A stretch of 10,731 nucleotides of DNA from Promethearchaeota archaeon (GCA_019057775.1 JAHLWT010000124.1:1-10731), one strand, 5' to 3'. Positions 1 through 7,821 are shown, numbered from the stretch's first letter. Program-made: numbers and translations. Notes: generated by a model from the sequence alone, not told the origin.

Positions 1-24
1 ATTCGACTAAAACTTTAAATTTCT

Positions 25-552
25 TTATAACCTAAAAGGCATTAATGCCATAATTTTGCTTTTTCTTAAATTTTGTATATCAATATCAGTGTAATTTAGA
101 GATTTCAGAATTTCTTCAGTGTTTTGTCCCATTTTAGGAGCAAAACTTCTAATTTTAGTCGGTGTTCTTGATAATTTAATTGGTGACGCAAGGTTTTGAA
201 CTTCTCCTAATATAGGGTGATCCATCTTCACAATCATGTTTCTAGCTAAAATTTGTGGGTCCTCACATGCCTCCCTGAAGTTTTTAACAGGTGAGACGCA
301 GGTATCATAATTTTCGAAAATTTCGAGCCACTCTTTTTGCGTCTTCTCTAGGAATTCCTTTTGTACTTCTCTGATAACCTTTTCATTTTCTTCTCCCTGA
401 ATATATTGCTTTCCTCTCAAATCTTTTCTCCCCAAGCCTTCACAGAGAGCATGCCAAAATTTCGGCTCAATTGCTCCAACTGCTAAATATTTGTTATCTT
501 TTGTTCTATAAACACCATAATAAGGAGAACCACCGCCCCCCCTAAACCCCAT
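25..552 (-). CDS. C-terminal fragment of alpha-methylacyl-CoA racemase / CaiB-BaiF family protein (frameshifted)
   Basis: This is the C-terminal part of a family III CoA-transferase-fold protein whose N-terminal part lies just upstream in another frame (483-1259). Homology to the family begins around GGSPYYGVYRTKDNKYLAVG, followed by AIEPKFW; the Glu in this AIEP segment is the position reported as part of the active site in bacterial alpha-methylacyl-CoA racemase. The remainder (DTCVSPV, then ARNMIVKMDHPILGEV) matches the usual C-terminal domain, in which the chain returns to the large domain, so the carboxyl end appears complete. The ATG at 552 probably does not initiate: the residues at that point (MGFRGGGG) fall inside the family fold, and there is no ribosome binding site. 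Joined to the upstream fragment the protein would be about 410 residues, close to family length. It is either a genuine disrupted gene or a single homopolymer error in the assembly. Confidence 0.8.
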   Translation of the reverse strand: MGFRGGGGSPYYGVYRTKDNKYLAVGAIEPKFWHALCEGLGRKDLRGKQYIQGEENEKVIREVQKEFLEKTQKEWLEIFENYDTCVSPVKNFREACEDPQILARNMIVKMDHPILGEVQNLASPIKLSRTPTKIRSFAPKMGQNTEEILKSLNYTDIDIQNLRKSKIMALMPFRL

Positions 553-1259
553 CCTTTCTTTCCACTTTGATCTCTCACAAATTTATTTGCAGCAACAATT
601 GGCTGGAAAGAGAAAACCGAATCTGTCATAGATATATCCACGAATTGACCTCTTCTTTCAGGGTTTTGTTCCCTCTCAAAAAGAGCACTGAGTATACCTA
701 TTGCCGCAACTAATGCACCGCCAATATCCGCGGGAGAAAGCCCCGGAACTATAGGTGGTCTCTCTTGATCTTCCTTCCCAAATATAGATCTTTCTCGAGT
801 GGCATCTAAAATCCCACTGATTCCTATATAATTTATATCATGACCTGCCTTTTGTTCATAAGGTCCATATTGCCCATAACCCGTCATAGAACAACAGATT
901 ATTGAAGGATTAATTGATGATAAAGTTGTATAATCAATTCCCAACTTCTCCATAACCTTCGGTCGAAACGTATCCATAACAACATCAGCCTCTTTTACTA
1001 ATTCATAGAATATGTTCTTGGCCTCATCACTTTTCAAATTTAATGTTATTGATTTCTTATTTCTCATGAGAACAGCATTAAACGCACTCTCGTAATATTT
1101 ACCCTTCTTAAAAAAGGGGGGTAGATTGCTCATAGGATCCTTCGGGTTCTCTACACGAATAACTTCTGCTCCAAGATCGGACAAAATCATGGTGCAATAA
1201 GGTCCAGGCAACATTCTTGATAAGTCTAGAATTGTAATTTTTTCTAAAGGTAAAGTCAT
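483..1259 (-). CDS. N-terminal fragment of alpha-methylacyl-CoA racemase / CaiB-BaiF family protein (frameshifted)
   Basis: Enzymes of this family either move CoA between acids or, in the racemase branch, invert the 2-methyl stereocentre of branched acyl-CoAs so that beta-oxidation can proceed. The opening LDLSRMLPGPYC, then LSDLGAEVIRVENP, is the family N-terminal Rossmann segment. The stretch TGYGQYGPYEQKAGHDINYI and the later PADIGG match the racemase branch, where the His of AGHD and the Asp of this second motif form the proton-shuttling pair. Counting from the ATG at 1274 they are H145 and D183. I place the start at the ATG at 1259 (MTLPLEKI), which gives the usual distance to LDLSR and has a weak GGAT four bases upstream; the ATG at 1274 would add five residues. 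From about residue 245 the reading frame leaves the family (AVVLLIMVFIEQ) and stops at 483, because of a shift at the G run 536-542. It follows ligase A by about 75 bases, probably in one transcript. Racemase versus transferase activity is inferred from motifs only. Confidence 0.85.
   Translation of the reverse strand: MTLPLEKITILDLSRMLPGPYCTMILSDLGAEVIRVENPKDPMSNLPPFFKKGKYYESAFNAVLMRNKKSITLNLKSDEAKNIFYELVKEADVVMDTFRPKVMEKLGIDYTTLSSINPSIICCSMTGYGQYGPYEQKAGHDINYIGISGILDATRERSIFGKEDQERPPIVPGLSPADIGGALVAAIGILSALFEREQNPERRGQFVDISMTDSVFSFQPIVAANKFVRDQSGKKGWGLGGAVVLLIMVFIEQKITNI
536..542 (-). other. Frameshift site: run of seven G splitting the racemase gene
   Basis: On the minus strand the coding sequence reads TTTA, seven G, then CGGTGG. 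The upstream frame gives WGLGGAVV and loses homology; the downstream frame gives GGGSPYYGVY and regains it. Adding one G, or removing two, would join the frames into a continuous Gly-rich turn, which racemase-family proteins normally have before the Y-x-x-Y segment. A homopolymer sequencing error is the simplest cause. True pseudogenisation or slippage during transcription or translation are alternatives. Confidence 0.75.
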
Positions 1260-1310
1260 AATCATCCAAATCAATTTAATTTTAATAAATGTTAATTTTA
1301 GCTCAAACAG

Positions 1311-1321
1311 AAATAAAAAAA
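1311..1321 (-). terminator. Possible oligo-T terminator after ligase A
   Basis: Fourteen bases past the ligase A stop, the minus strand has seven T in a row followed by ATTT. Archaeal transcription can end at such runs without a hairpin. It lies between ligase A and the racemase, so it would act, if at all, as partial attenuation. The evidence is base composition only, in a sequence that is T-rich anyway. Confidence 0.25.
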
Positions 1322-1334
1322 TGTAGTAAATATA

Positions 1335-3005
1335 TTAATCTCTTTTAATTTTATAACCAGCCTTTTCACGATCATACGTTTTTTCAGAAACGCCGCGTTC
1401 TTTAAGAAATCGCTTCATTATTCTATGAACTTCACTCTTAGGGAGCTTTTCTACGAAATCGATATATCTTGGTATCATAAAATATGCCATTTTACCTTGA
1501 CAAAAATCTAATAGTTCCTCAGGAGTCATTGATTCCCCTGGTTTCATAACGACGGCCACCATCACCTCATCTTCCCCCAACTCCGATTTAACACCATAAG
1601 CCGCAGATTCTAATACTTTACCGTGTAGATTCACTATCTTTTCAATACTAAATGAAGCAATATTTTCACCACGTCTTCTTATAGAATCCTTCTTTCTGTC
1701 AACGAAGTAAAACCAACCATCCCGGTCCTTAGTTGCGAGATCCCCTGTATGGAACCATTTTTGTCCATCTTTTCCTAGTTGAATCAAGTTTTTTGAAGCT
1801 TTTTCATCCTTGAAATATTTTACTTTCCTTTGTTCAACCTCACTTTCTCGCACGAGAAATACTAACTCTCCAACTTCATCAGGTCCCAAAAGCACTCCAT
1901 CATCACCCATAATCTCACCAATACTTCCTGCTGCGGGTTTTCCCATAGTTCCTATAGGAACATCATCACCAGTGCCAGCCAATAACATAAAACCACCTCC
2001 ATCGGTTGCAGCATAAGCCTCTGAAATTTTAACTCCATATCTTTCCTCGAAGGCAACCCATAATTCTTTAGGGCAGGCCGCAGACCCAACAACTCTTACT
2101 TTATGATCTCTGTCATTTGGTCTTTCTGGCTGTTTCATTAGAATAGGAATCATCGCACCAAGAGCATTAAATGTCGTTACACCGTATTTTCGACATATAT
2201 CCCAATGGCGACTGGCACTAAATCGCTTTCCTAGAATGATAGGTCTCTCGCCAAAATAGGAAAGTAAAGTCGTTAAAAATAACGCATTTGAATGAAACAA
2301 GGGTAAACTCGTAAATGCAATATCGTCAGGTTTAGAAAACATCCCGGAAAAATTGACTAAAGTCTGAAGGTTATTACCACCCAGTAACTTTCCTTGCCAA
2401 AAGGTAATAGCTTTTGGAAGACCTGTAGTACCTGCAGTATACATAAGCATGCACATATCGTCCCGACTGATCTCAACATCTATGTCATCGTCAGTGGCTT
2501 GCATTACTTCTTGAATCGAAATGGTTCCCTCTGGTAATTTAAAATCACCAGGAGCTTCATTGATATCAACTATAATATACTTAATCTTCGATAACTCACT
2601 TTTAATATCCATAATTGCTGGTAAAAAAGACCAATGAACAATAATGGCTGAAGCATCTGAATGATCTATAATATATTTTAAACCCTCTCCTCTTAAGGAA
2701 ACGTTAACCATTACTGAGTATGCTCCCAATTTAAACGTGGCAAAAACCGTTAGTAAGAACTCAGGTGAATTAATTTCCATTAATGCTACTCCCTCACCCT
2801 TTTTAAGACCTAACTTGATTAGACCATTTCCTAAACGATTTGAAAGAACGTGCAAGTCTTTATATTTATATTTTTCATCAATATCTTTATCGAAATCTCT
2901 TATATAGGTCATGAATACTTTATCTCCCGTAAAATCTGCCTTATGTTTAATGAAATCTCTTAAAAGAGTTCTTCTTGATAATCTGAATTTTTTTTTAGTT
3001 TCCAT
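1335..3005 (-). CDS. Acyl-CoA synthetase (AMP-forming), ligase A
   Basis: A 556-residue class I adenylate-forming enzyme that would activate a carboxylic acid with ATP and then form its CoA thioester in the cytoplasm. The phosphate-binding motif is YTAGTTGLPK at 189-198. The A5 region is YAATDGGG at 331-338, with Asp where most relatives have the Mg-binding Glu. The A7/A8 segment runs from FHTGDL at 418 through WFYFVDRKKDSIRRRGENIA (431-450), including the ribose-binding D422. The C-terminal A10 region reads LPKSEVHRIMKRFLKERG from 521, with Arg (R528) at the place of the usual catalytic Lys. Length is normal for long-chain, bile-acid (BaiB) and carnitine (CaiC)-type ligases. The ATG at 3005 has AGGTT about seven bases upstream. 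It lies 121 bases after ligase B, its clear paralog, and before the racemase, so a common transcript is likely; a TATA-like TTTAAATAAA about 85 bases upstream could give separate expression. Substrate unknown. Confidence 0.93.
   Translation of the reverse strand: METKKKFRLSRRTLLRDFIKHKADFTGDKVFMTYIRDFDKDIDEKYKYKDLHVLSNRLGNGLIKLGLKKGEGVALMEINSPEFLLTVFATFKLGAYSVMVNVSLRGEGLKYIIDHSDASAIIVHWSFLPAIMDIKSELSKIKYIIVDINEAPGDFKLPEGTISIQEVMQATDDDIDVEISRDDMCMLMYTAGTTGLPKAITFWQGKLLGGNNLQTLVNFSGMFSKPDDIAFTSLPLFHSNALFLTTLLSYFGERPIILGKRFSASRHWDICRKYGVTTFNALGAMIPILMKQPERPNDRDHKVRVVGSAACPKELWVAFEERYGVKISEAYAATDGGGFMLLAGTGDDVPIGTMGKPAAGSIGEIMGDDGVLLGPDEVGELVFLVRESEVEQRKVKYFKDEKASKNLIQLGKDGQKWFHTGDLATKDRDGWFYFVDRKKDSIRRRGENIASFSIEKIVNLHGKVLESAAYGVKSELGEDEVMVAVVMKPGESMTPEELLDFCQGKMAYFMIPRYIDFVEKLPKSEVHRIMKRFLKERGVSEKTYDREKAGYKIKRD
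1349..1445 (-). repeat. Near-identical 3'-terminal tract, copy in ligase A
   Basis: These 97 bases match 3135-3231 at all but four positions, without gaps. They encode the last 32 shared residues (LPKSEVHR to EKAGYK). Immediately upstream in the genes the two ligases differ at roughly a third of bases, so the boundary is abrupt. This looks like local gene conversion rather than general paralog similarity. Confidence 0.85.
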
Positions 3006-3126
3006 CTTCTTTAACCTACTTTTTTAACTAGCCAGTCTAATTGTAATTATTGATTTGTTTTAGGAAATTAATAAAACTTTCCAATTTTATTTAAAATATG
3101 ATTGGTAGGTGATTTCTTACTATTTT

Positions 3127-4833
3127 TTATGGAGTTTTATAACCAGCCTTTTCACGATCATAAGTTTTTTCAGAAACGCCGCGTTCTTTAAGAAATCGCT
3201 TCATTATTCTGTGAACTTCGCTTTTAGGGAGTTTCTCAACAAACTCTATAAATCGAGGTATCTGAAAGGAAGCAAGTTTATCTTGGCAGAAGTCAAGTAA
3301 TTCTTCAGGAGATATCGTCTCACCAGGTTTCATTACCACCGCAACCATAATTTCATCTTCTGCATAATCTTCTCCAACTTGGGATGATTTAATGCCATAA
3401 GCTGCGGATTCTAGAACTTTCTCGTGTAGATTAATTGCTCTTTCAACACTAAAAGCTGCGATATTTTCTCCTTTCCGCCTAATTGAATCTTTTTTCCGAT
3501 CAACAAAGTAGAACCACCCATCTTTATCTTTTGTACAAAGATCTCCTGTATGAAACCACGATTTACCATCAGGTCCTTTTCGAATTCGTTCTTTAGAAGC
3601 TTTTTCATCCTTATAATAATGAACCTGATGTTGTTCAGCTTCTCCTTTTTTCACCAAAAACACCAGTTCTCCAACCTCATCTGGTTCTAAAATATTATAC
3701 TCCTCATCAATTATTTCTGCAGTGATATTATAGTTAGGTTTTCCCATTGTGCCAACAGGAGGGTTTTTTTTACCAAAGGTAGTAATTGAGAATCCACCTC
3801 CATCAACCGCTCCATACCCTTCATACATTTTCACATCAAACCTTTCTTCGAAATCTTTAATTATCTCCCTAGGACATGCAGCTGAATTAACACGCCATAC
3901 TTTGTTTTCTCTATCATTTGGTCTTTTTGGTTGTTTCATTAAATATTGCGGCATTGAACCAAGAAGATTAAAATTTGTGACTTCATATTTCCGAATCATA
4001 TCCCAGAATCTTGAAGCTGAAAATCTCTTTGAGAGTACGACGGGGAATTCTGATAAATATCCGGGCATAGCTGTTAATTGAAGAGCATTCCCATGAAACA
4101 AAGGTAAACAAGTAAACAGTGTATCCCCCGGACGGCCCATACCATAAGCAATAATAGCGAAATATGTAAGAGCATCGCCTATAAGTGTTCTTCCATAGAA
4201 GAAAATAGTTGCTTTTGGTAGTCCTGTAGTTCCAGAAGTATATATCAAAATACTCTTATCTTCTGGAGCTAGTTCTACTTGAATTTCATCATCGGGAGCA
4301 TCCATAACGCTTTGAAGTGATAAAGCTCCTTCGGGCAATTTAAAATCTGTGGGAGCTTCATTGATATCTACAATTAGATGCTTGATTTTGGACAATTGGT
4401 TTTTAATATTCATGTATCTATCTAGGAAGGTCCAATGAATAACGAGAACCTTGCTATCACTATGATCTATAATATATTGTAATCCTTCACCTTTTAAACC
4501 AGTATTAACTAATACACAATAACAACCCATTTTGAAAGCCGCGAACAACACAAAGAGATATTCAGGGCTATTTATTTGATATATTGAGATTCCTTCTCCC
4601 TTTCTAATTCCCAATTTTGCCAGCCCGTTTGCTAATCGATTCGATTGCACGTGCATATCTTTATATGTGTATTTTTCATCTATCCCCTTATCAAAATCTC
4701 TTATATAGGTTAGATATACTTTATCTCCCACTTTTTCAGCTTTACTTTTTACAATTTCTCCAAAAGTTGTTTTTGGACCAATTCCTAATTGCTTTCTTAA
4801 TAAATTCATCATTCCATCGATGCTAAGACCCAT
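3127..4833 (-). CDS. Acyl-CoA synthetase (AMP-forming), ligase B
   Basis: A 568-residue paralog of ligase A and probably the first gene of the minus-strand block. It carries the phosphate-binding motif YTSGTTGLPK at 198-207, the A5 region YGAVDGGG at 340-347 (again Asp for Glu), FHTGDL at 427-432 with ribose-binding D431, the hinge motif VDRKKDSIRRKGENIA from 444, and the same A10 region with Arg (R542) replacing the usual Lys. The ATG at 4833 gives MGLSIDGMMNLLRK, with GGTT six bases upstream, and a 12-residue N-terminal extension compared with ligase A. An insertion (QVGEDYAE) near residue 485 also distinguishes it. Two linked ligases suggest either two substrates or two chain lengths, as in other catabolic clusters; this is inference. 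The divergent gene at 5110 lies 276 bases upstream and could share the regulatory region. The last 32 shared residues are identical in the two ligases and nearly so in DNA. Confidence 0.93.
   Translation of the reverse strand: MGLSIDGMMNLLRKQLGIGPKTTFGEIVKSKAEKVGDKVYLTYIRDFDKGIDEKYTYKDMHVQSNRLANGLAKLGIRKGEGISIYQINSPEYLFVLFAAFKMGCYCVLVNTGLKGEGLQYIIDHSDSKVLVIHWTFLDRYMNIKNQLSKIKHLIVDINEAPTDFKLPEGALSLQSVMDAPDDEIQVELAPEDKSILIYTSGTTGLPKATIFFYGRTLIGDALTYFAIIAYGMGRPGDTLFTCLPLFHGNALQLTAMPGYLSEFPVVLSKRFSASRFWDMIRKYEVTNFNLLGSMPQYLMKQPKRPNDRENKVWRVNSAACPREIIKDFEERFDVKMYEGYGAVDGGGFSITTFGKKNPPVGTMGKPNYNITAEIIDEEYNILEPDEVGELVFLVKKGEAEQHQVHYYKDEKASKERIRKGPDGKSWFHTGDLCTKDKDGWFYFVDRKKDSIRRKGENIAAFSVERAINLHEKVLESAAYGIKSSQVGEDYAEDEIMVAVVMKPGETISPEELLDFCQDKLASFQIPRFIEFVEKLPKSEVHRIMKRFLKERGVSEKTYDREKAGYKTP
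3135..3231 (-). repeat. Near-identical 3'-terminal tract, copy in ligase B
   Basis: This is the partner of 1349-1445, in direct orientation and 1786 bases away. After the shared Tyr-Lys codons the genes diverge at once: ligase A ends IKRD and ligase B ends TP. Direct repeats of this length could also support deletion of the sequence between them, fusing the two ligases. Confidence 0.85.
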
Positions 4834-5051
4834 TCTTAAAACCAGTTTTTTATTTTATTTATTTTATTGTCTAATACGAGTAAAATATTAATTTTATTAG
4901 AGAAATTCAACATTGTTAATAAATTATTGAAATAATTCCCCATCTAAAATTGGGCATTAGTTCTAAAACTTTAACAAATCTAAACTCTAGACACTAAGAT
5001 ATGAAATTAAAGAAAAGGTATTTATTTTATTAGTATTTGGGAATAAAAAAA

Positions 5052-5057
5052 TTTAAA
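5052..5057 (+). promoter_or_regulatory. Candidate TATA box of the CMD-family gene
   Basis: TTTAAA, preceded by a run of A, lies about 55 bases upstream of the GTG start. It would place transcription initiation near 5080 and leave a leader of about 30 bases containing the AAAGGTG ribosome-binding-like sequence. The surrounding 276-base divergent region (4834-5109) is almost entirely A/T, so several other matches are possible. I see no other structure in it. Confidence 0.3.
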
Positions 5058-5109
5058 CAATAAAGACTTAATTTATCGGATTTTTTTAATTCTTATCATA
5101 TTAATAAAG

Positions 5110-5736
5110 GTGAGACATTCTATTAAAGAAAAAAATGAAAATGTTAAAACGCTGAAGATTAATCAGAAAGAAATTATTCGGCTTTCCGAACCGAGAATTC
5201 ATCCCCAAAAAGAATCTGAATGGGATGAAGATGCTCGAAAGTTATTAGAGGGATTAAAAAAAATTAATAAAGGAATAGTTACAAATATAGCAGCTACGTT
5301 AGCTAATTATTCAAAGTTGTATAATCGATGGAGAGTATTTGGTAATCATGTTTTATTTAAATCAACACTTCCACTTCGAGATAAGGAAATCCTCATTCTA
5401 CGTATCGGATGGCTCTGCCAAGCTGAGTATGAATGGGGTCAACATGTAATAATAGGAAAGCGATGTGGGTTAAGTGATGAAGAAATAATTAGAATAATTG
5501 AGGGTCCTGATGTGGAAGGTTGGAATTCTTTTGATGCTACGCTACTTCGAGCTGTTGATGAATTATATATTGATGCTTTTATAAGTGATTCGACATGGCA
5601 AAGTCTTTCTGAAAAATATAACACACACCAACTTATTGATCTTGTATTTACTGTTGGACAATATAACTTAGTATCAATGGTTCTTAATACGTTAGGAGTT
5701 CAACTAGAAGAAGGCATAGACGGATTTCCGAAGTAA
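5110..5736 (+). CDS. Carboxymuconolactone decarboxylase (CMD) / AhpD-like family protein
   Basis: A 208-residue helical protein of the CMD superfamily, which includes gamma-carboxymuconolactone decarboxylases and AhpD-type alkylhydroperoxidases. The core runs from LSEPRIHP (25-32) through WDEDARKLL to LRDKEILILRIGWL (89-102), then CQAEYEWGQHV (103-113). C103, E106 and H112 occupy the family active-site helix. The AhpD CxxC pair is absent, so a thiol peroxidase role is unlikely; this sub-branch (EYEW..H) is common beside catabolic genes but has no settled reaction. No signal peptide or membrane segment. The GTG at 5110 is the only usual start in frame before the conserved core. It overlaps AAAGGTG, which looks like a ribosome binding site, and an in-frame ATT lies nine bases after that motif, so the first 20 or so residues are uncertain. 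It stands alone on the plus strand, between ligase B (divergent) and the OYE gene at 5820 (convergent). Confidence 0.85.
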   Translation: MRHSIKEKNENVKTLKINQKEIIRLSEPRIHPQKESEWDEDARKLLEGLKKINKGIVTNIAATLANYSKLYNRWRVFGNHVLFKSTLPLRDKEILILRIGWLCQAEYEWGQHVIIGKRCGLSDEEIIRIIEGPDVEGWNSFDATLLRAVDELYIDAFISDSTWQSLSEKYNTHQLIDLVFTVGQYNLVSMVLNTLGVQLEEGIDGFPK

Positions 5737-5819
5737 CATATAATAAAACCAAATATTTTATTTCAAATTTCTGGCAAAAATTGTGCTATAGGATATAAAA
5801 AGAGGGACAGTAATATTTT

Positions 5820-7799
5820 TTATTTTAAACTTCGGGCAAATTTTTGAGCATCAGCCATAGCTTCTTTTATGTCCCGTGGTTTTTTGCAATCTCCAATTAG
5901 TACGATTTCAGGAGCAGTTCCTTCAAACTTCTCCTTTAGAGACTTGCCATTCGCAATTCGAGAGCCACAATAAACTAATGTGTCGGCTTCAATAAATTGC
6001 TCTTCCTGGTTTTCATTGAGAAATTTAACCCCTTCCTTCGTTACCTCTAATAATTTTGCTTTAGTATAGACAGGTATCTTGTTTTTTCTTAAATATCGGA
6101 GTAAATACATATATCTTCCACCATTTCCCATAAGCAATTGTCCCACAATAGTATTTGATCCCACGAGTGCCTTAACGTTATATCCTTGTTCTCCCAAAGT
6201 TGTAACTGTTTCTAAACCCCCTTTCCAAAATGCATTTAGTCCCCAAATAACCACATTTTTACCCATTGGTTTCGACTTCAGAATTGATTCATCTTGAGTT
6301 ATAACATTTGGTTGATCTTTATATTTTACGGGAATTGTCGCATCAGAACCTGCTGCAAGAACCAGAATATCTGGATTTAATACCTCTAATTCTTCTCTTG
6401 TTAAATCTCTATTTAGGTGTATTGGGACATTTAATTTCTTTAATTGAGTTTCTAACCAATCTGCTATCAAAATAAAGCGTTCTTTCTTATATTCCGCCGC
6501 AAGAAGTGGCATTAAACCTCCAGTTTTTTTCGATTTTTCATATAGTTCTACTTTATGACCTCTAAGTTTCAAAATCCTTGCCGCTTCCATTCCTGCAATC
6601 CCTGCACCTAATACAACTATCTTTTTCAATTCCACGGAAGGTGTAAGCTCTTGGTAATCCAAACCGCTATAACTATCATAAACACAGGTACCGCAGCTTT
6701 GTAAACATCCTATACAGCGTTTGACATCATCAATTTGGCCGTTAAAATATTTACTTGGGGTATCAGGATCGCAAATTAATTGTCTTCCCATATTAATTAT
6801 ATCTGCTTTTTCTTGCTGTATAAATTCATCTGCCATTCGTGGATCATTAATATTCCCAACACCAAAAACAGGAATATTAACTACTTTTTTAATTGCTTCA
6901 GGTAAATGTATATAGCATCCATACTCACAATAAGGAGGAATTGTTATACCAAAAGGACTTCTGAGTATGATTCCTTGGGATACATCTATAGCGTCGACTT
7001 CCGCTTTTTCAAGTTGCTTTGCTATTTCTATTGAGTCTTCTATTCTATTTCCATCATATACTAATTCATCAGCTGAAATTCGAACCATAATTGGGGGAAT
7101 TTCACCTATTGCTTCCCTTATTTTAGCTATAGTTTCTTTTATAAATTGACATCTTTTCTCAATCGATCCACCATACTTATCACTTCTTTTATTAAAATAT
7201 GGTGATAAAAAAGAGCATGGTAATGTTCCATGAGCAGAATGAACCATGACATAATCAAATCCTGCTTGAATTACTCTTTTTGCTCCTGCAGCATATAAAT
7301 CTTGAATATCACTTATTTCATTAACACTCAATTCTTTAACCTTAAGATCTTTACTTCTTACAGTATTAAGCCAAGTTGGCGACATTAACTCAAAAGCGGA
7401 GGTTGCATGTACTAAATCTATACTTGATGGGCCAATATTTGATGGGGGAAACATACCATACATTGCAGCAAAAGTATATCCAATCATACCCATTTTATTA
7501 ATTTGCATTCCAATTTTAGTACCATATTTATGAATAATATCAGTCAACTTTTTGTAAGCAGGAATATTCTCATCGCTCCCAATATTCGCACCCATTCCTC
7601 CTTTAGCCCATGGGTCAACTTGAGTCGCCTCATATGTCATTATGCCTACCCCTCCACGAGCTTTTACCTCATATCCATTAATTGTTCTTTGAGTAGGACG
7701 ACCTTCAGCATCCGAAGAATTAGTTAAACAAGGTGGAAAACCAAACCTGTTCTTTACTTCCATATCCCTTATAGTAATAGGATCTGATATTTTTGGAAT
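5820..7799 (-). CDS. NADH:flavin oxidoreductase, 2,4-dienoyl-CoA reductase / BaiCD-BaiH type (OYE paralog 1)
   Basis: A three-domain flavoprotein: an N-terminal OYE-type TIM barrel for FMN and substrate, a short 4Fe-4S segment, and a C-terminal FAD-type Rossmann pair. Relatives reduce C=C bonds of dienoyl-CoAs or steroid enones. Numbered from the ATG at 7763: HSAHGTLPCSFLSPYFNKR from 175 with Thr180 at the usual Tyr; DKYGGS at 195-200; MGRQLICDPDTPSKYF at 325-340; cysteines 350, 353, 357 and 360 in an unusually tight motif; FAD-binding GAGIAG at 386-391; and terminal IGDC before KKPRDIKEAM. The second Rossmann motif is degenerate (WGLNAFWKGG, 507-516). The paralog at 8039 begins MPKVTDPLKIRN before the same MEIKNR; here the equivalent PKISDPITIRD is encoded upstream of ATG 7763, in frame, but preceded by ATT (7799) with no ATG, GTG or TTG back to the stop at 7824. 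I therefore extend the gene to 7799. Most of the barrel and both nucleotide domains look intact. Confidence 0.9.
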   Translation of the reverse strand: MPKISDPITIRDMEVKNRFGFPPCLTNSSDAEGRPTQRTINGYEVKARGGVGIMTYEATQVDPWAKGGMGANIGSDENIPAYKKLTDIIHKYGTKIGMQINKMGMIGYTFAAMYGMFPPSNIGPSSIDLVHATSAFELMSPTWLNTVRSKDLKVKELSVNEISDIQDLYAAGAKRVIQAGFDYVMVHSAHGTLPCSFLSPYFNKRSDKYGGSIEKRCQFIKETIAKIREAIGEIPPIMVRISADELVYDGNRIEDSIEIAKQLEKAEVDAIDVSQGIILRSPFGITIPPYCEYGCYIHLPEAIKKVVNIPVFGVGNINDPRMADEFIQQEKADIINMGRQLICDPDTPSKYFNGQIDDVKRCIGCLQSCGTCVYDSYSGLDYQELTPSVELKKIVVLGAGIAGMEAARILKLRGHKVELYEKSKKTGGLMPLLAAEYKKERFILIADWLETQLKKLNVPIHLNRDLTREELEVLNPDILVLAAGSDATIPVKYKDQPNVITQDESILKSKPMGKNVVIWGLNAFWKGGLETVTTLGEQGYNVKALVGSNTIVGQLLMGNGGRYMYLLRYLRKNKIPVYTKAKLLEVTKEGVKFLNENQEEQFIEADTLVYCGSRIANGKSLKEKFEGTAPEIVLIGDCKKPRDIKEAMADAQKFARSLK

Positions 7800-7809
7800 T
7801 TTTATTTTA

Positions 7810-7816
7810 CACCTTT
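7810..7816 (-). promoter_or_regulatory. GGTG ribosome binding site consistent with the upstream ATT start
   Basis: AAAGGTG on the minus strand matches the GGUGAU portion of the archaeal Shine-Dalgarno consensus. It ends ten bases before the ATT at 7799 but 46 bases before the ATG at 7763. It therefore favours initiation at the upstream ATT (or the ATA at 7805, four bases away) over the ATG. Confidence 0.45.
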
Positions 7817-7821
7817 CTCTA

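Noticed and set aside
483..552. Reading the two overlapping racemase frames as two independent genes
   Set aside because: The fragments cover consecutive parts of one family fold, and the break is at a homopolymer; no start signal supports a separate second gene.
3749..4081. A 110-codon plus-strand open frame inside ligase B
   Set aside because: It lies fully within the conserved catalytic part of ligase B on the other strand, has no homology I recognise and is a shadow of that gene.
4980..5032. Short open frame near 5001 (ATG, 10 codons) in the divergent spacer
   Set aside because: Too short, no ribosome binding site and A/T-only composition; nothing distinguishes it from chance.
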